From: Corticimicrobacter populi
Lineage (GTDB): Bacteria; Pseudomonadota; Gammaproteobacteria; Burkholderiales; Burkholderiaceae_B
Direction of reading: 5' to 3'
DNA length: 64,000 nucleotides
Assembly (NCBI RefSeq): GCF_003123725.1
Contig: NZ_QETA01000002.1
Span: forward strand, 124,001-188,000
A program made the translations under genes and the position numbers. Below are positions 9,472 through 18,793 of the stretch, piece after piece; the first letter of the stretch is position 1, and each line of letters starts with the position of its first letter. The notes beneath the pieces are model-generated. The model was not told where the DNA came from. It saw only the letters and a program-made list of their open reading frames with translations, and did no database searches.

Positions 9472-10122
9472 ATGTCCAATGTCGAAAGTCCACACCTCAT
9501 ATCCACCGCGCCGATGTCGTGTGTGGGCATCCTCCTCGCCGCCGGCGAGGGCCGGCGTTTTGCGCAGCAGGCACCGGGGGCGGACAAGCTGCTGGCCCGG
9601 CTTGCAGATGGGCGCTACGTCGCCGAAACCAGTGCTGCCAATCTGCACCGATCCGTAGACTGGGTCGTGGCCGTGGTGCGTCCAGGCAGGCCTGCCTTGC
9701 GGGCGTGTCTGGAAATGTCAGGATGTCACGTGCTTGAGACGGAACTGGCCAGCCAGGGCATGGGGGCCAGCCTGGCGGCTGCGGCGCATTATCTGCAAGC
9801 GCGCGATCCAGAGCAATTGCCGGCCGTTGTCGTGGCCCTGGCAGATATGCCCTGGATACGTCGCGATACTTATGAAAAAGTGAAGGCTGCATTGCACGAG
9901 GCTCCGGTCGTGGCTCCGGTTCGGCATGGCCGGCGCGGGCACCCGGTCGGCTTTCGCGCGAGTTGCTTGCCTGAGTTGGCCGCCCTGTCTGGCGATCAGG
10001 GTGCACGAGGCCTGTTTGACAGGCATCCAGTGCAATGGGTTGACGTGAGCGATGACGGTGTCTTGCACGATATCGATGTGCCTGCTGATTTGGTTGGCCC
10101 TCCAGATCTCGATAGTTTGTAA
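9472..10122 (+). CDS. MocA-like molybdopterin nucleotidyltransferase
   Basis: A 216-residue NTP-transferase of the MocA/MobA type, expected to attach CMP (less likely GMP) to molybdopterin for the neighbouring hydroxylase. The N-terminal nucleotide loop is GILLAAGEGRRF and the metal-binding segment is ALADMPWI. A late GHPVGF motif is typical of MocA-like proteins. Possible starts are 9430, 9472 and 9514; I chose 9472. The 9514 ATG would begin directly at the domain and remains possible. It diverges from xdhC with about 55 bases between starts, so both probably share a promoter region. Confidence 0.82.
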   Translation: MSNVESPHLISTAPMSCVGILLAAGEGRRFAQQAPGADKLLARLADGRYVAETSAANLHRSVDWVVAVVRPGRPALRACLEMSGCHVLETELASQGMGASLAAAAHYLQARDPEQLPAVVVALADMPWIRRDTYEKVKAALHEAPVVAPVRHGRRGHPVGFRASCLPELAALSGDQGARGLFDRHPVQWVDVSDDGVLHDIDVPADLVGPPDLDSL

Positions 10123-10187
10123 TCCTTTGCTGGTGATATGACAGTCGCGTTGGTATAACCACGCATTGTTATCAAGGGTAATTTCGT

Positions 10188-10221
10188 CATACTGAATGAC
10201 ATACATCATTCATTCGGTATG
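10188..10221. promoter_or_regulatory. Imperfect dyad before the molybdenum hydroxylase operon
   Basis: CATACTGAATGA (10188-10199) is repeated inverted as TCATTCGGTATG (10210-10221) with one mismatch, separated by 10 bases. An inner GAATGA-N6-TCATTC dyad overlaps it. It lies 31 bases before the start of the large subunit. Size and symmetry resemble a TetR- or MarR-type operator, but no regulator gene is adjacent. Confidence 0.4.
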
Positions 10222-10252
10222 CAAGAAAGCTGCCACCTAACCAACACCAAGG

Positions 10253-13198
10253 ATGGACAACATGGGCATACGGGAAGGGATTTCACGCCGCAGCTTTATC
10301 AAGTTAGGCACATTCGCTGGGATCACGGTTATGTTCGGCCGCCTGCCTCTGGCCGAGGCTCTGGAGGTTCATTCCGGCAGGCATGGGCTGGAATGGATGG
10401 GGACCGATGGCCAGGCACGTTACCGCTGGGATGCCGTGCGCAAGGTCACGGGGGCAAAAGTCTTTGCCCGCGACTTCCGGGCCAAGGATTTGCCGGGCTG
10501 GCCCGAGGCCCAGTCGCATGCCTTTTTCCTCAAGGCCACGCGTGCGGACCGGACTTTCGAGGGCGTCGATCTGTCGATGCTGGGGCCGGACCTGCAGCCG
10601 GATCGCCTGGTGTTGCATGAAGACATGGCCCGCGATGGTGTTGCGGTTCCGCAGCCAGCTGACCTCGTGACAGAGTTCTATGGCAAGGATTTCCTGACAC
10701 CCAAGGGCACCACACCGCCGATGTACGGGCAGCCCGTGGCGCTGCTGGTGTATGACGACTTCGACCGCTTCGAGGCGGCCAAGCGCATGCTTCGGTTCGA
10801 GAAAGGGGCGGTGCTGTACGGACAGGAGACGGGTTTCAAGCCGCCGGCCAATTATGGGGCAGCACGTTATGTCCGGATCGGGGGGGCCACGCCGACCGAT
10901 CCCCCGGAATTTTCTCCGATGCAGGATGCCGTGATCTGGGGCGGCTTCGATGGGGATGCTCCGACCTGGCCGCCAGCCGATGGCAAGGGGATTTTCGTAC
11001 CCCAGTCTGTCGTGCTCAAGCATCGCGGCGGTGGTGGGGTGCGCGATCCGATCAAGGTCGCGCATGAAACTTACGAACCGATGCAGCGCGGCATGGAAGC
11101 GGCCGTGCTGATCGAGCAAGACATCGAGGCCGCACGCGCTGACGGCGACAAGTTTGTGCTGCAACGGCAGGCTTTTTCGCAGTCCATTGATCCCAGCGCA
11201 TTGGAGCCGGACAATGGCAATGCCTGGTACGATGCCGAGACGCGCACCCTGCATCTGCTGATTGCAGCCCAGTCACCCTACGAGGTGGCACGGGTGGCAG
11301 CATTGATGGTCAAGGGCAATACCCGTTTCCCGGTCGAAAAAATCGAGTTGTTGAGCGGTACGACGGTCGGCTATGGCTCGAAGGACCATTCGATTTTCCC
11401 GTTCTACACGATCGCAGCCTGTTTTTACGGCAATGGCCGGCCCGTGCGCATGGCCAATGACCGCTACGAGCAGTTCCAGATGGGCATGAAACGCCACTCC
11501 ATTCAGATGGATGTGACGATCACGGCGGACCGCAAGACGGGCCAGTTCGAGATCATGAAGGGGTTCTACAACTGCAATGGCGGCGGGCGGGCCAACTTCT
11601 CGTTTTCTGTGGCCCAGGTGGCAGCCACGGCAGCGCAATCCATCTATTATTTCCCGAAATCAGATCTGGGCTCGATGGCGCTGGCTACGGCTGCAGTCGA
11701 GGCAGGTTCCATGCGAGGCTACGGGACATTGCAGGTCATGACCATTACCGAGCTAATGGTGGACGAGATCGCTGCCGAACTGGACATGGATGCCATCGAG
11801 TTGCGACGGCGCAATGCCCTGCGGGCCGGCTACCCGAATACCCAGGGGGCCGTCCAGCTGGGTGATCCGCGCAATGTCGAGATGCTGGATCGCGCAGCCG
11901 AGCATCCGGTCTGGCGTAACCGTGCGCAGGCCAAGGCACAATACGACGCCGCTCATCCCGGTCGCCGTTATGGCGTGGGGTTTGCGCAGGTCCAGAAAGA
12001 CTATGGTTCGGGTGCTGATACAAGCGCATTGACCCTGGCGTTTGATGCCGAGGGCAAGCTGACCATGCGTCACTGTGTGCAGGAAATCGGTACCGGTGCG
12101 ACGACGGCCCAGCAGGTTCTTGTGGGCCGAATACTGGGCAAGGTGCCGGACGAGGCCTATTTCGGTGAAACGGCGTTTGCCTCCTTGCCCCTGGTCAGCA
12201 ATTTCGAACCCTATACCATCACGCAGGCGCAACAGGACGACCTGCAGAAGGACCCGTTTTGGGTGCCGTTCATCCTGCCAGCCATGAGCGCTTCCAACAG
12301 TGCCTATTTTATTGGCTTCGGAACGAGCCAGGCTGCACAGTTCCTGCTCGAACATGCGCTGTGGCCAGCGGCGCGTGCGATCTGGAGCGAAGGTGAGAGC
12401 GGTGGGCAGATCGCCAGTGGCGAAGTGACGCTGGCCGACCTGCGGGCGTTTCCGGGGGGCATCGGCGGTGGCGGCATGTCGCCGATCCCGTTCGAGCAAC
12501 TGGCGCGCAAGGCGCATGAAATGGGGCTGGTTACCGGTGTGTCGCTGCATTGTTTCAGCCGCTGGGAATGGGCTCGGGCAGAATTCGATATTCCCGGCAT
12601 CGGGCACCTTACCCTGCCTGTCGATGCCCTGGCCGTGCGCTATGGCGACGGTGCGCCGGCCGCGCTGAAACAGCGGATGACCGTGGGGGGCTACGATTAC
12701 ATTCGGCGCAGCAACGTACAGTTTCCGCCGACGCAGCGCAATAATGCCGGCGTAACGACCTATACGCCCGCAGCCTGTATCGTTGAACTCAACGTCAATA
12801 CATTCACCGGACAGGTAGAGATCATGCAGCATCATACGCTGCTGGATCCCGGCACCGTGGTGGTGCCGGAACTGGTGTCCGGGCAACTGCAGGGTGGCAC
12901 GGCGATGGGCATCGGCCATGCCCTGATGGAAGAACTGCCGCTCTACGAAGATGGGCCGGGCGACGGCACCTGGAATTTCAACCGTTATACTTTGCCGCGC
13001 GCCAGGGATGTGGCTGTCTGGAGCCAGACGGCCGACTATCTCGCACCGCTTTCCGAGACTTCGCCCTCCAAGGGCATGGGCGAAGTCGTGATGATCCCCA
13101 TCATTGCCGCAACCGGCAATGCCATTACCCATGCAATCGGCAAGCGCTTCTATGCACTGCCGGTTACTCCTGAAAAAATCAAAAAGGCACTGTCATGA
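10253..13198 (+). CDS. Tat-exported molybdenum hydroxylase, large (Mo) subunit
   Basis: A 981-residue molybdopterin subunit of the xanthine oxidase superfamily, in the branch of isoquinoline 1-oxidoreductase IorB and acetic-acid-bacterial aldehyde dehydrogenase. An SRRSFIKLG twin-arginine motif at residues 11-19 followed by a hydrophobic stretch predicts Tat export with bound cofactor. Conserved pieces include GSMRGYGTLQVM (about 485), MDAIELRRRNAL, and SPSKGMGE near the C-terminus, whose Glu should be the catalytic base. Electrons would pass to the 2Fe-2S subunit and then the cytochrome encoded next. The real substrate, an aldehyde or an N-heterocycle, cannot be read from sequence. The stop overlaps the next start (ATGA). 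Confidence 0.88.
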   Translation: MDNMGIREGISRRSFIKLGTFAGITVMFGRLPLAEALEVHSGRHGLEWMGTDGQARYRWDAVRKVTGAKVFARDFRAKDLPGWPEAQSHAFFLKATRADRTFEGVDLSMLGPDLQPDRLVLHEDMARDGVAVPQPADLVTEFYGKDFLTPKGTTPPMYGQPVALLVYDDFDRFEAAKRMLRFEKGAVLYGQETGFKPPANYGAARYVRIGGATPTDPPEFSPMQDAVIWGGFDGDAPTWPPADGKGIFVPQSVVLKHRGGGGVRDPIKVAHETYEPMQRGMEAAVLIEQDIEAARADGDKFVLQRQAFSQSIDPSALEPDNGNAWYDAETRTLHLLIAAQSPYEVARVAALMVKGNTRFPVEKIELLSGTTVGYGSKDHSIFPFYTIAACFYGNGRPVRMANDRYEQFQMGMKRHSIQMDVTITADRKTGQFEIMKGFYNCNGGGRANFSFSVAQVAATAAQSIYYFPKSDLGSMALATAAVEAGSMRGYGTLQVMTITELMVDEIAAELDMDAIELRRRNALRAGYPNTQGAVQLGDPRNVEMLDRAAEHPVWRNRAQAKAQYDAAHPGRRYGVGFAQVQKDYGSGADTSALTLAFDAEGKLTMRHCVQEIGTGATTAQQVLVGRILGKVPDEAYFGETAFASLPLVSNFEPYTITQAQQDDLQKDPFWVPFILPAMSASNSAYFIGFGTSQAAQFLLEHALWPAARAIWSEGESGGQIASGEVTLADLRAFPGGIGGGGMSPIPFEQLARKAHEMGLVTGVSLHCFSRWEWARAEFDIPGIGHLTLPVDALAVRYGDGAPAALKQRMTVGGYDYIRRSNVQFPPTQRNNAGVTTYTPAACIVELNVNTFTGQVEIMQHHTLLDPGTVVVPELVSGQLQGGTAMGIGHALMEELPLYEDGPGDGTWNFNRYTLPRARDVAVWSQTADYLAPLSETSPSKGMGEVVMIPIIAATGNAITHAIGKRFYALPVTPEKIKKALS

Positions 13199-13740
13199 GT
13201 ATCGAGACTCAAATGTTGACCCTGATGATCAACGGCAAACAGGTCGGTCCCGTGGCGGTACCGGTCGGTATGCCCATGATCGACTTTCTCCATGATTATC
13301 TGAACCTGACCGGCACCCATTTCGGTTGCGGGCAGGGCATCTGTCACGCCTGTACCATCATGGAGCTGCATGCAGACGGCTCCAGCACTGAATTGCGCAC
13401 CTGTATTTTCGACGCTCATTTCTTCAACGGAAAGTCCATCCGGACCATCGAGGGACATGCCACGCACGGCCCTTCGGGCGAGGTGACGGACATCACGCCG
13501 GTGCAGAAAGCGTTCATCGATCACTTTTCCTTCCAGTGCGGCTACTGTACGTCGGGGTTCGTGGCGGGGGCGACCGTGTTCATGGAGCGCCTGCAGCGCG
13601 AACCTGTCAAGCGCAGCGACCTGGAAAGCGCCATCGAGGATGCGCTCAACGATCATATCTGCCGTTGCACCGGCTACGTGCGCTACTACGAGGCCGTTCG
13701 GGATCTGGCCCTGGCCACGCCTGGCTGCGTCGTGGATTGA
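13195..13740 (+). CDS. Molybdenum hydroxylase, 2Fe-2S small subunit
   Basis: A 181-residue iron-sulfur subunit with two 2Fe-2S domains. The N-terminal plant-ferredoxin-like cluster uses the Cys residues in FGCGQGICHAC plus a later RTC. The C-terminal four-helix domain supplies QCGYC and CRCTGY. The usual GxCGAC spacing is kept, but the residue before Ala is His instead of Gly. No signal peptide is present, so it presumably travels to the periplasm with the Tat-targeted large subunit. It overlaps the large-subunit gene by four bases and is followed after 10 bases by the cytochrome gene. Confidence 0.92.
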   Translation: MSIETQMLTLMINGKQVGPVAVPVGMPMIDFLHDYLNLTGTHFGCGQGICHACTIMELHADGSSTELRTCIFDAHFFNGKSIRTIEGHATHGPSGEVTDITPVQKAFIDHFSFQCGYCTSGFVAGATVFMERLQREPVKRSDLESAIEDALNDHICRCTGYVRYYEAVRDLALATPGCVVD

Positions 13741-13750
13741 GGGGCGTGTC

Positions 13751-15082
13751 ATGAAAAATCATAAATTGCGCAATGGCATTCTGATCGTGCTGGTACTGGG
13801 GGCCGTGGTGGCACTGGCCATCCTGCTGGGGGCATTTCGTTCTTCATCGGTGGCTTCCGACGTCGACACCCCGCTGACCGCCGAGGAAGTGCAGCGCCTG
13901 CTGCCGAGAGGGCGGGAACTGGCGCTGGCCGGTGACTGTTTCGGCTGTCATTCCCAGACCCAGGGGCCGCGCGGGGCTGGTGGCGTACCGATCGGTACGC
14001 CATTCGGCACGCTGTATTCGACCAATATCACGCCGGATCCTACCTACGGTATCGGTCAATATACGCGTGCGGATTTCCATCGGGTATTACGCGATGGCAT
14101 TGCACCCGGCAATCGCAACCTGTACCCGGCGATGCCCTATGTTTTCACGCAGATCACGACGCCTGAAGACATTGATGCGCTTTATGCCTATCTGATGAGC
14201 ATCCCGCCGATGGCGGTGGAGAATGTCGAGAATACGGGCGTATTCGAATTCCCTGTGCGGCCTTTCATGAACTTCTGGGCGCTGCTGAACTTCCCGGAGC
14301 GCGAAGTGCCGGCTGTACCGGATCGCTCCGAACAGTGGCTGCGTGGTGCCTATCTGGTCCAGGGGCTGGGCCATTGCGGAGCCTGCCATACACCTCGCAA
14401 TGTCATGATGGGCGTCGATTTTTCCCGCGATCTGCAGGGGGGCAGCGTCGATGGCATGAATGCCCCTGACATCACGGCCGAAGGCCTGGCACGGGTTGGG
14501 TTCGATCAGGCTACGCTTGCCCAGTATCTGCGAACCGGCATTGCGCCGCAGGGAACGGCATTCGGTGGGATGTATACGGTAGTGCATTTTTCGACCAGTG
14601 CCATGCAGGCGGAGGATGTCGAGGCGATCGCTACCTATCTTATGACGGACGATACCGGCAAGATCGTGGCTCCTGCTCCTGCGCCATCCCCGGCTCCGGC
14701 CTCGGTGGCTCCAGTATCACAGGCGGGTGCTGATGCAGATGCCGACAGTGGTCTGCAGATCGGTCGCCGTCTCTACATGTCGGCCTGCGCAGGCTGTCAT
14801 GGGGCGCAGGGTGAGGGCATTCCGAACGTGGCTCCAGCCATGCGAGGCAATGCCACGCTCGCCATGCCGGACCCCGTGAATACGCTCTATGCCGTGCTGC
14901 ACGGGATTCCCACACAGGTGTTTCCCGGTGGACAGCGCATGTATGCCATGCCGCCCTTCCGTGACCAGTTGAATACGACTCAGGTGGCAGAGCTGAGCAC
15001 ATGGCTGCGCACGGAGTGGGGAGGGCAGTCGGCTCCTGTTTCTGCCAGTCAGGTCGAGGCGGCCAGCCGCAGCGCACAGTAG
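13751..15082 (+). CDS. Membrane-anchored tri-heme cytochrome c, hydroxylase electron acceptor
   Basis: A 443-residue protein with an N-terminal membrane anchor (about residues 7-29). Three c-type heme sites are visible: CFGCH (about 63), CGACH (about 213) and CAGCH (about 343). An Ala/Pro-rich linker separates the second and third cytochrome domains. This architecture matches the cytochrome subunit of membrane-bound aldehyde, alcohol and nicotinate dehydrogenases, which passes electrons to ubiquinone or a terminal oxidase. The ATG at 13751 is preferred because it begins directly at the anchor. It completes the three-gene oxidoreductase operon. Confidence 0.9.
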   Translation: MKNHKLRNGILIVLVLGAVVALAILLGAFRSSSVASDVDTPLTAEEVQRLLPRGRELALAGDCFGCHSQTQGPRGAGGVPIGTPFGTLYSTNITPDPTYGIGQYTRADFHRVLRDGIAPGNRNLYPAMPYVFTQITTPEDIDALYAYLMSIPPMAVENVENTGVFEFPVRPFMNFWALLNFPEREVPAVPDRSEQWLRGAYLVQGLGHCGACHTPRNVMMGVDFSRDLQGGSVDGMNAPDITAEGLARVGFDQATLAQYLRTGIAPQGTAFGGMYTVVHFSTSAMQAEDVEAIATYLMTDDTGKIVAPAPAPSPAPASVAPVSQAGADADADSGLQIGRRLYMSACAGCHGAQGEGIPNVAPAMRGNATLAMPDPVNTLYAVLHGIPTQVFPGGQRMYAMPPFRDQLNTTQVAELSTWLRTEWGGQSAPVSASQVEAASRSAQ

Positions 15083-15187
15083 TCGGTGCGGTTTCCTTGG
15101 TTCCTGCTCGTGGCCTCGTGTTGATGAGGTGATGAGCAGGCGCTGGGGGATCGGCTCCAATCACTGAAAAATGAAGGCCATGCATCC

Positions 15188-15700
15188 TTAATCCGATGGG
15201 CACTCAAAGGCCTGGCGGATCCAGACAGGAGTGGGCGCGCCATCTTCCAGCACGACATCGAAGCGGCAGGCCGGCGTAGCCGGGAGTTGCAGCCGAGCAT
15301 TCAGTCTGGGCAGAAAATATCGGGCAGCCCGGATCAGCCGCAATTGCTTGTGCCGGGTAATGCTGTCGGCAGCGCTGCCGTAGCGGGCATGGTTGCGGTG
15401 GCGAACCTCCACGAAGACCAGAGTCTGTGCATCCAGCATGACCAGATCGATTTCACCCAGGCGGCAGCGCAGGTTGCGGGCGATGAGGCGCATGCCCTGT
15501 TTTTGCAGCAGTGTTGCTGCTCGTGTTTCGGCCTGGGCTCCGATGCGTTGTCGCGGTGCCCGGCCTGGGCCGTTGGCTGGTTCATCCGAGTGTGGCGACC
15601 CAGCGAGGAATTCGATGTCTCCGGCCGTGGCAGGTTGTCGCCGCAGCCGACGAGGTTGACGCGCCCGGGCGAGTCGGCAGAGATGCAGGGCATGTTCCAT
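15188..15700 (-). CDS. yraN: YraN/UPF0102 endonuclease-like protein
   Basis: A 170-residue member of the UPF0102 family, a small restriction-endonuclease-like fold. The domain begins at about residue 52 (QRIGAQAETRAATLL). It keeps the nuclease-like residues in GEIDLVMLD and VFVEVRHR (D-xn-ExK-like arrangement, with Arg in place of the usual Lys). The first ~50 residues are a variable extension, so the true start may be internal. It is divergent from rsmI, as in many beta- and gammaproteobacteria. diaA, the usual next gene, is about 7 kb away because of the hydroxylase block. Confidence 0.75.
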   Translation of the reverse strand: MEHALHLCRLARARQPRRLRRQPATAGDIEFLAGSPHSDEPANGPGRAPRQRIGAQAETRAATLLQKQGMRLIARNLRCRLGEIDLVMLDAQTLVFVEVRHRNHARYGSAADSITRHKQLRLIRAARYFLPRLNARLQLPATPACRFDVVLEDGAPTPVWIRQAFECPSD

Positions 15701-15845
15701 GTGATAGTCTGTCGCTTTTCCGGAAAAGACTATTGTCTGCCGCCTGCTCCATATTGGGGGCGGGGTGTGCCGTTTATGCCCACCCTGTGGGCGATACATG
15801 CGGCCAGCGAGTCGCAGCCGGATCATGCCAGACAGGAGAAAGACA

Positions 15846-16820
15846 ATGACCGTGGAAGCCCGTGCTGCCGGCACACAGGATGAGGGCACCGGCGCGAGTG
15901 GACAGGTCTCGGCGCTGCTGTGGGCACGAATGCTGGAGCGGGTGCGCAGCCAGGATTGGCCTGCCGGTGCGCTGTATGTGGTGGCGACGCCCATCGGCAA
16001 TCTGGGTGACTTGGGCCTGCGTGCCTGGCAGGCGCTGTCGCAGGCCGATGTCGTGGCGGCCGAAGATACGCGGGCGACGCGGGTGCTGTTCGATGCCTGG
16101 GGGCTGACGACGCCGCTGATGGCGGCACACCGGCACAACGAAGCCGGGGCTGCGCAAAATATCGTGGCCCGTCTGCGGGAGGGGGCCCGTGTGGCGCTGG
16201 TGTCCGATGCGGGTGCCCCGGCAGTCAGCGATCCAGGAGCCCGTATCGTACGCGAAGTCCGGGCGGCAGGGCTGCGCGTGATTCCGGTGCCGGGAGCCAG
16301 TGCGGTGATCTCGGCACTCATGGCCAGCGGTGCCACGTCCGATGAAAACCCCGCGTTTCTGTTCGCCGGTTTTGCGCCGTCCAAGGCCACGGCAAGACAG
16401 AACTGGTTGCGGCAGTGGGGCAGTCTGCCTGTACCGGTGGTGCTGTTCGAGTCCCCTCATCGGCTGGCTGCCATGCTGGACGATATGCTGGCACTCTTTG
16501 GCGCAGCCCGTCTGGTCACGGTTGCCCGAGAACTGACCAAGCGCTATGAGCAGGTCGAAACTCTGGCACTGGAGGATGCCGCAGCCTGGCTGGCACAGGA
16601 TGCGCACCGCCTGCAGGGTGAGTTTGTGCTGGTATTGCACGAAGCGCAGGCTGACGCTGCCGATCAAGGGGGGCAGGCGCTGGAGCAGGCCGATGAACTG
16701 CTGTCGGCATTGCTGCGGGGTGTTTCGGTGCGCGATGCCGCACGCCTTGCTGCCCAGGCCCTGGGGCTACCCCGGGATGTTCTGTATGCCCGGGCACTGG
16801 CGCTCAAGCAGGCTGACTGA
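15846..16820 (+). CDS. rsmI: 16S rRNA 2'-O-ribose C1402 methyltransferase
   Basis: A 324-residue SAM-dependent methyltransferase of the tetrapyrrole methylase fold that modifies C1402 in the ribosomal P-site region. Signatures are YVVATPIGNLGD (about residue 42), AAEDTRATRVL, LVSDAGAPAVSDPG and FESPHRL. The start at 15846 follows CAGGAGAAAG with good spacing and precedes an approximately 40-residue extension before the domain. It converges on rlpA with five bases between the stops. Confidence 0.93.
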   Translation: MTVEARAAGTQDEGTGASGQVSALLWARMLERVRSQDWPAGALYVVATPIGNLGDLGLRAWQALSQADVVAAEDTRATRVLFDAWGLTTPLMAAHRHNEAGAAQNIVARLREGARVALVSDAGAPAVSDPGARIVREVRAAGLRVIPVPGASAVISALMASGATSDENPAFLFAGFAPSKATARQNWLRQWGSLPVPVVLFESPHRLAAMLDDMLALFGAARLVTVARELTKRYEQVETLALEDAAAWLAQDAHRLQGEFVLVLHEAQADAADQGGQALEQADELLSALLRGVSVRDAARLAAQALGLPRDVLYARALALKQAD

Positions 16821-16825
16821 GCGGA

Positions 16826-17848
16826 TTAGGGGGAAATGACAATGGCAGGCATGCCGATACGATCCGCAACCTGCCGCGAGGCCTCCTGAGCCTGGCCCAG
16901 ATTGCTGTACGGGCCGATGCGGACCCGGTGCAGTCCCGTGCTGTCATCGACATAGGCGGTCTGGCTGCCGGCTGGCAGGTAAGGTTGGATGCGATCGACC
17001 AGTCGCTGCGCATTGATGTGCTGGGAGAAGGCACCAAGCTGTACCTCGTAGCCGCCCGCAATTGCTGCTCGTGGCGAAGCAGTGGCGGGCGTTGCCTGCG
17101 GGGTGGCGACGGGTTCTGGACGGCGCTCTGGGGCAGGCAAAGGAGTGCCTTGCTGGACGCCTGAGTCCTGTGCGATAGGGGTGCTGACGGGGGCTGCCAG
17201 CGAAATCGAGGCAATCGGCGGATCATCCTGATAGCTGTTGCCGGTGGCCTGGGCAGTATTGCCGGCTTGTTGCCAGGCACCATTGCGGATGGCATCCGGG
17301 GAAATCCACTCGACGACGACTTCGCCGCTGCCTGGGCCGATCAGATCGAGTTTGTGTGCTGCCACATAGGACAGGTCGATGATCCGGTCGGCATGGAATG
17401 GGCCTCGGTCATTGACCCGCAGGACGACACTCTTGCCGCTGCTGGTGCGCGTGACCCGCACGTAGCTGGGAATCGGCAGCGTGGGGTGTGCCGCCGTCAT
17501 GGCATACATGTCATAGATCTCGCCATTGGAGGTCTTGTTGCCATGAAATTTCTTGCCGTACCAGGAGGCGATGCCGCGCTTGACGTAGGGCCGACCGCTG
17601 GTGTCTGGCGTGTAGCTTCTGCCGAGAACCGTGTAGGGGCGGTTGGGGCCGCTTGCCAGTGGTTCGACACGCGGCGTGGCGTCAGGGATGCGTTCAAGTT
17701 GCGAGGCCGAAGGCGGTCGAGAGTCGGGGCCGTCGTCTTCGTAGTAGCCACCTTTGCCCGGTACGTAGCCCGATGTGCCACAACCGGCGATGATCAGCAG
17801 GGCCGAAAGGCTGACGAAATGAAGCAGTCGGGACAGGGCGGCGTGCAT
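16826..17848 (-). CDS. rlpA: RlpA-type septal lytic transglycosylase lipoprotein
   Basis: A 340-residue lipoprotein. It has a signal peptide with lipobox (IIAGC), then a double-psi beta-barrel RlpA domain at about residues 85-185, and a C-terminal SPOR domain (last ~75 residues) that binds denuded septal glycan. The catalytic-type residues are present: the His after AMTAA and the Asp in RVNDRGPF. I chose the ATG at 17848, which begins the signal peptide; an ATG 11 codons earlier is possible. It starts 4 bases after the rapZ stop, so it is probably the last gene of the leftward lpt-hpf-ptsN-hprK-rapZ unit. Confidence 0.9.
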   Translation of the reverse strand: MHAALSRLLHFVSLSALLIIAGCGTSGYVPGKGGYYEDDGPDSRPPSASQLERIPDATPRVEPLASGPNRPYTVLGRSYTPDTSGRPYVKRGIASWYGKKFHGNKTSNGEIYDMYAMTAAHPTLPIPSYVRVTRTSSGKSVVLRVNDRGPFHADRIIDLSYVAAHKLDLIGPGSGEVVVEWISPDAIRNGAWQQAGNTAQATGNSYQDDPPIASISLAAPVSTPIAQDSGVQQGTPLPAPERRPEPVATPQATPATASPRAAIAGGYEVQLGAFSQHINAQRLVDRIQPYLPAGSQTAYVDDSTGLHRVRIGPYSNLGQAQEASRQVADRIGMPAIVISP

Positions 17849-17852
17849 GGAA

Positions 17853-18746
17853 TCAGTCTGACTTGGGGATGGGCAGGGCACGATGGCGGATCAGGACCGG
17901 GTCATGGTCTGCAAAGCAGCGGGCAAGCTGCTCGGTGACATAGACCGAGCGGTGCTGGCCGCCTGTGCAGCCGATGGCAATCGTGAGATAGCTGCGGGTG
18001 TCCTGCATGTAGTGCGGCAGCCACTTGCGCACGAACAGCTGGATGTCTTCGATCATCTGTACCACACTGGGCGTGGAGCCCAGCCATTGCGCCACGCCTG
18101 GATCGCGCCCAGTGAGGGGGCGCAGGTCGCGGTCATAGTAGGGGTTGGGCAGGCAGCGGACATCGAAGACCAGATCGGCATCGCGCGGTACGCCACGCTT
18201 GTACGAAAAGGACTGGAAAGTCAGGACCAGCGGACGCCAGTCGACCTGGACCAGATCACGCACCCAGTTGCGCAATTGCCCCGGCATCAGGTCGGAGGTG
18301 TCGATCGGCGGTTCCTGCTCGCGCAGCGGTTCGAGGATCTGGCGTTCCCGCTCGATGCATTGGGTCAGCGACGGCGTGGTGCCGGTTTCGTTGGTGAGGC
18401 GGTCGCTGAGCGGATGGCGTCGGCGGGATTCCGAGTAACGCTGCTTGAGGGTTTCGCTGTCGGCATCGAGGAAGATGACGCGCAGTGCCGTACCCATGGC
18501 ACGCAGGGCGGTCAGCACGCCCGGCAAGTCGGATATCTCGCCGGGCGAACGTACATCAATGGCAACCGCTACGCGAGAGCGGCCCTCATCGCGTGCATCG
18601 GCGATGAACTGATGCAGGAAGCGGACCGGCAGGTTGTCTACGCACAGGTACCCTACATCTTCGAGCAGACGCAGGACAACGGACTTGCCGGAGCCGGACA
18701 TACCGGTGATCAGAACGACGTGGATCATGGAATCGGATTGTGACAT
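17853..18746 (-). CDS. rapZ: RNase adapter protein RapZ
   Basis: A 297-residue P-loop protein. Walker A is GMSGSGKS near residue 14 and the C-terminal domain has the conserved IGCTGGQHRSV segment that binds small RNA or metabolite. In enterobacteria RapZ delivers GlmZ to RNase E and so tunes GlmS; in betaproteobacteria the client is unknown. It sits in the conserved order hpf-ptsN-hprK-rapZ. An internal ATG at 18728 could also be the start. Confidence 0.93.
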   Translation of the reverse strand: MSQSDSMIHVVLITGMSGSGKSVVLRLLEDVGYLCVDNLPVRFLHQFIADARDEGRSRVAVAIDVRSPGEISDLPGVLTALRAMGTALRVIFLDADSETLKQRYSESRRRHPLSDRLTNETGTTPSLTQCIERERQILEPLREQEPPIDTSDLMPGQLRNWVRDLVQVDWRPLVLTFQSFSYKRGVPRDADLVFDVRCLPNPYYDRDLRPLTGRDPGVAQWLGSTPSVVQMIEDIQLFVRKWLPHYMQDTRSYLTIAIGCTGGQHRSVYVTEQLARCFADHDPVLIRHRALPIPKSD

Positions 18747-18793
18747 GACGGTCCAGATGTGTCGACCTGTTACGTCCTGGGACGGCAGGCGGG

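Noticed and set aside
8434-15082. Module borders as mobile-element ends
   Set aside because: No transposase, integrase, tRNA or direct repeats are visible at either edge.
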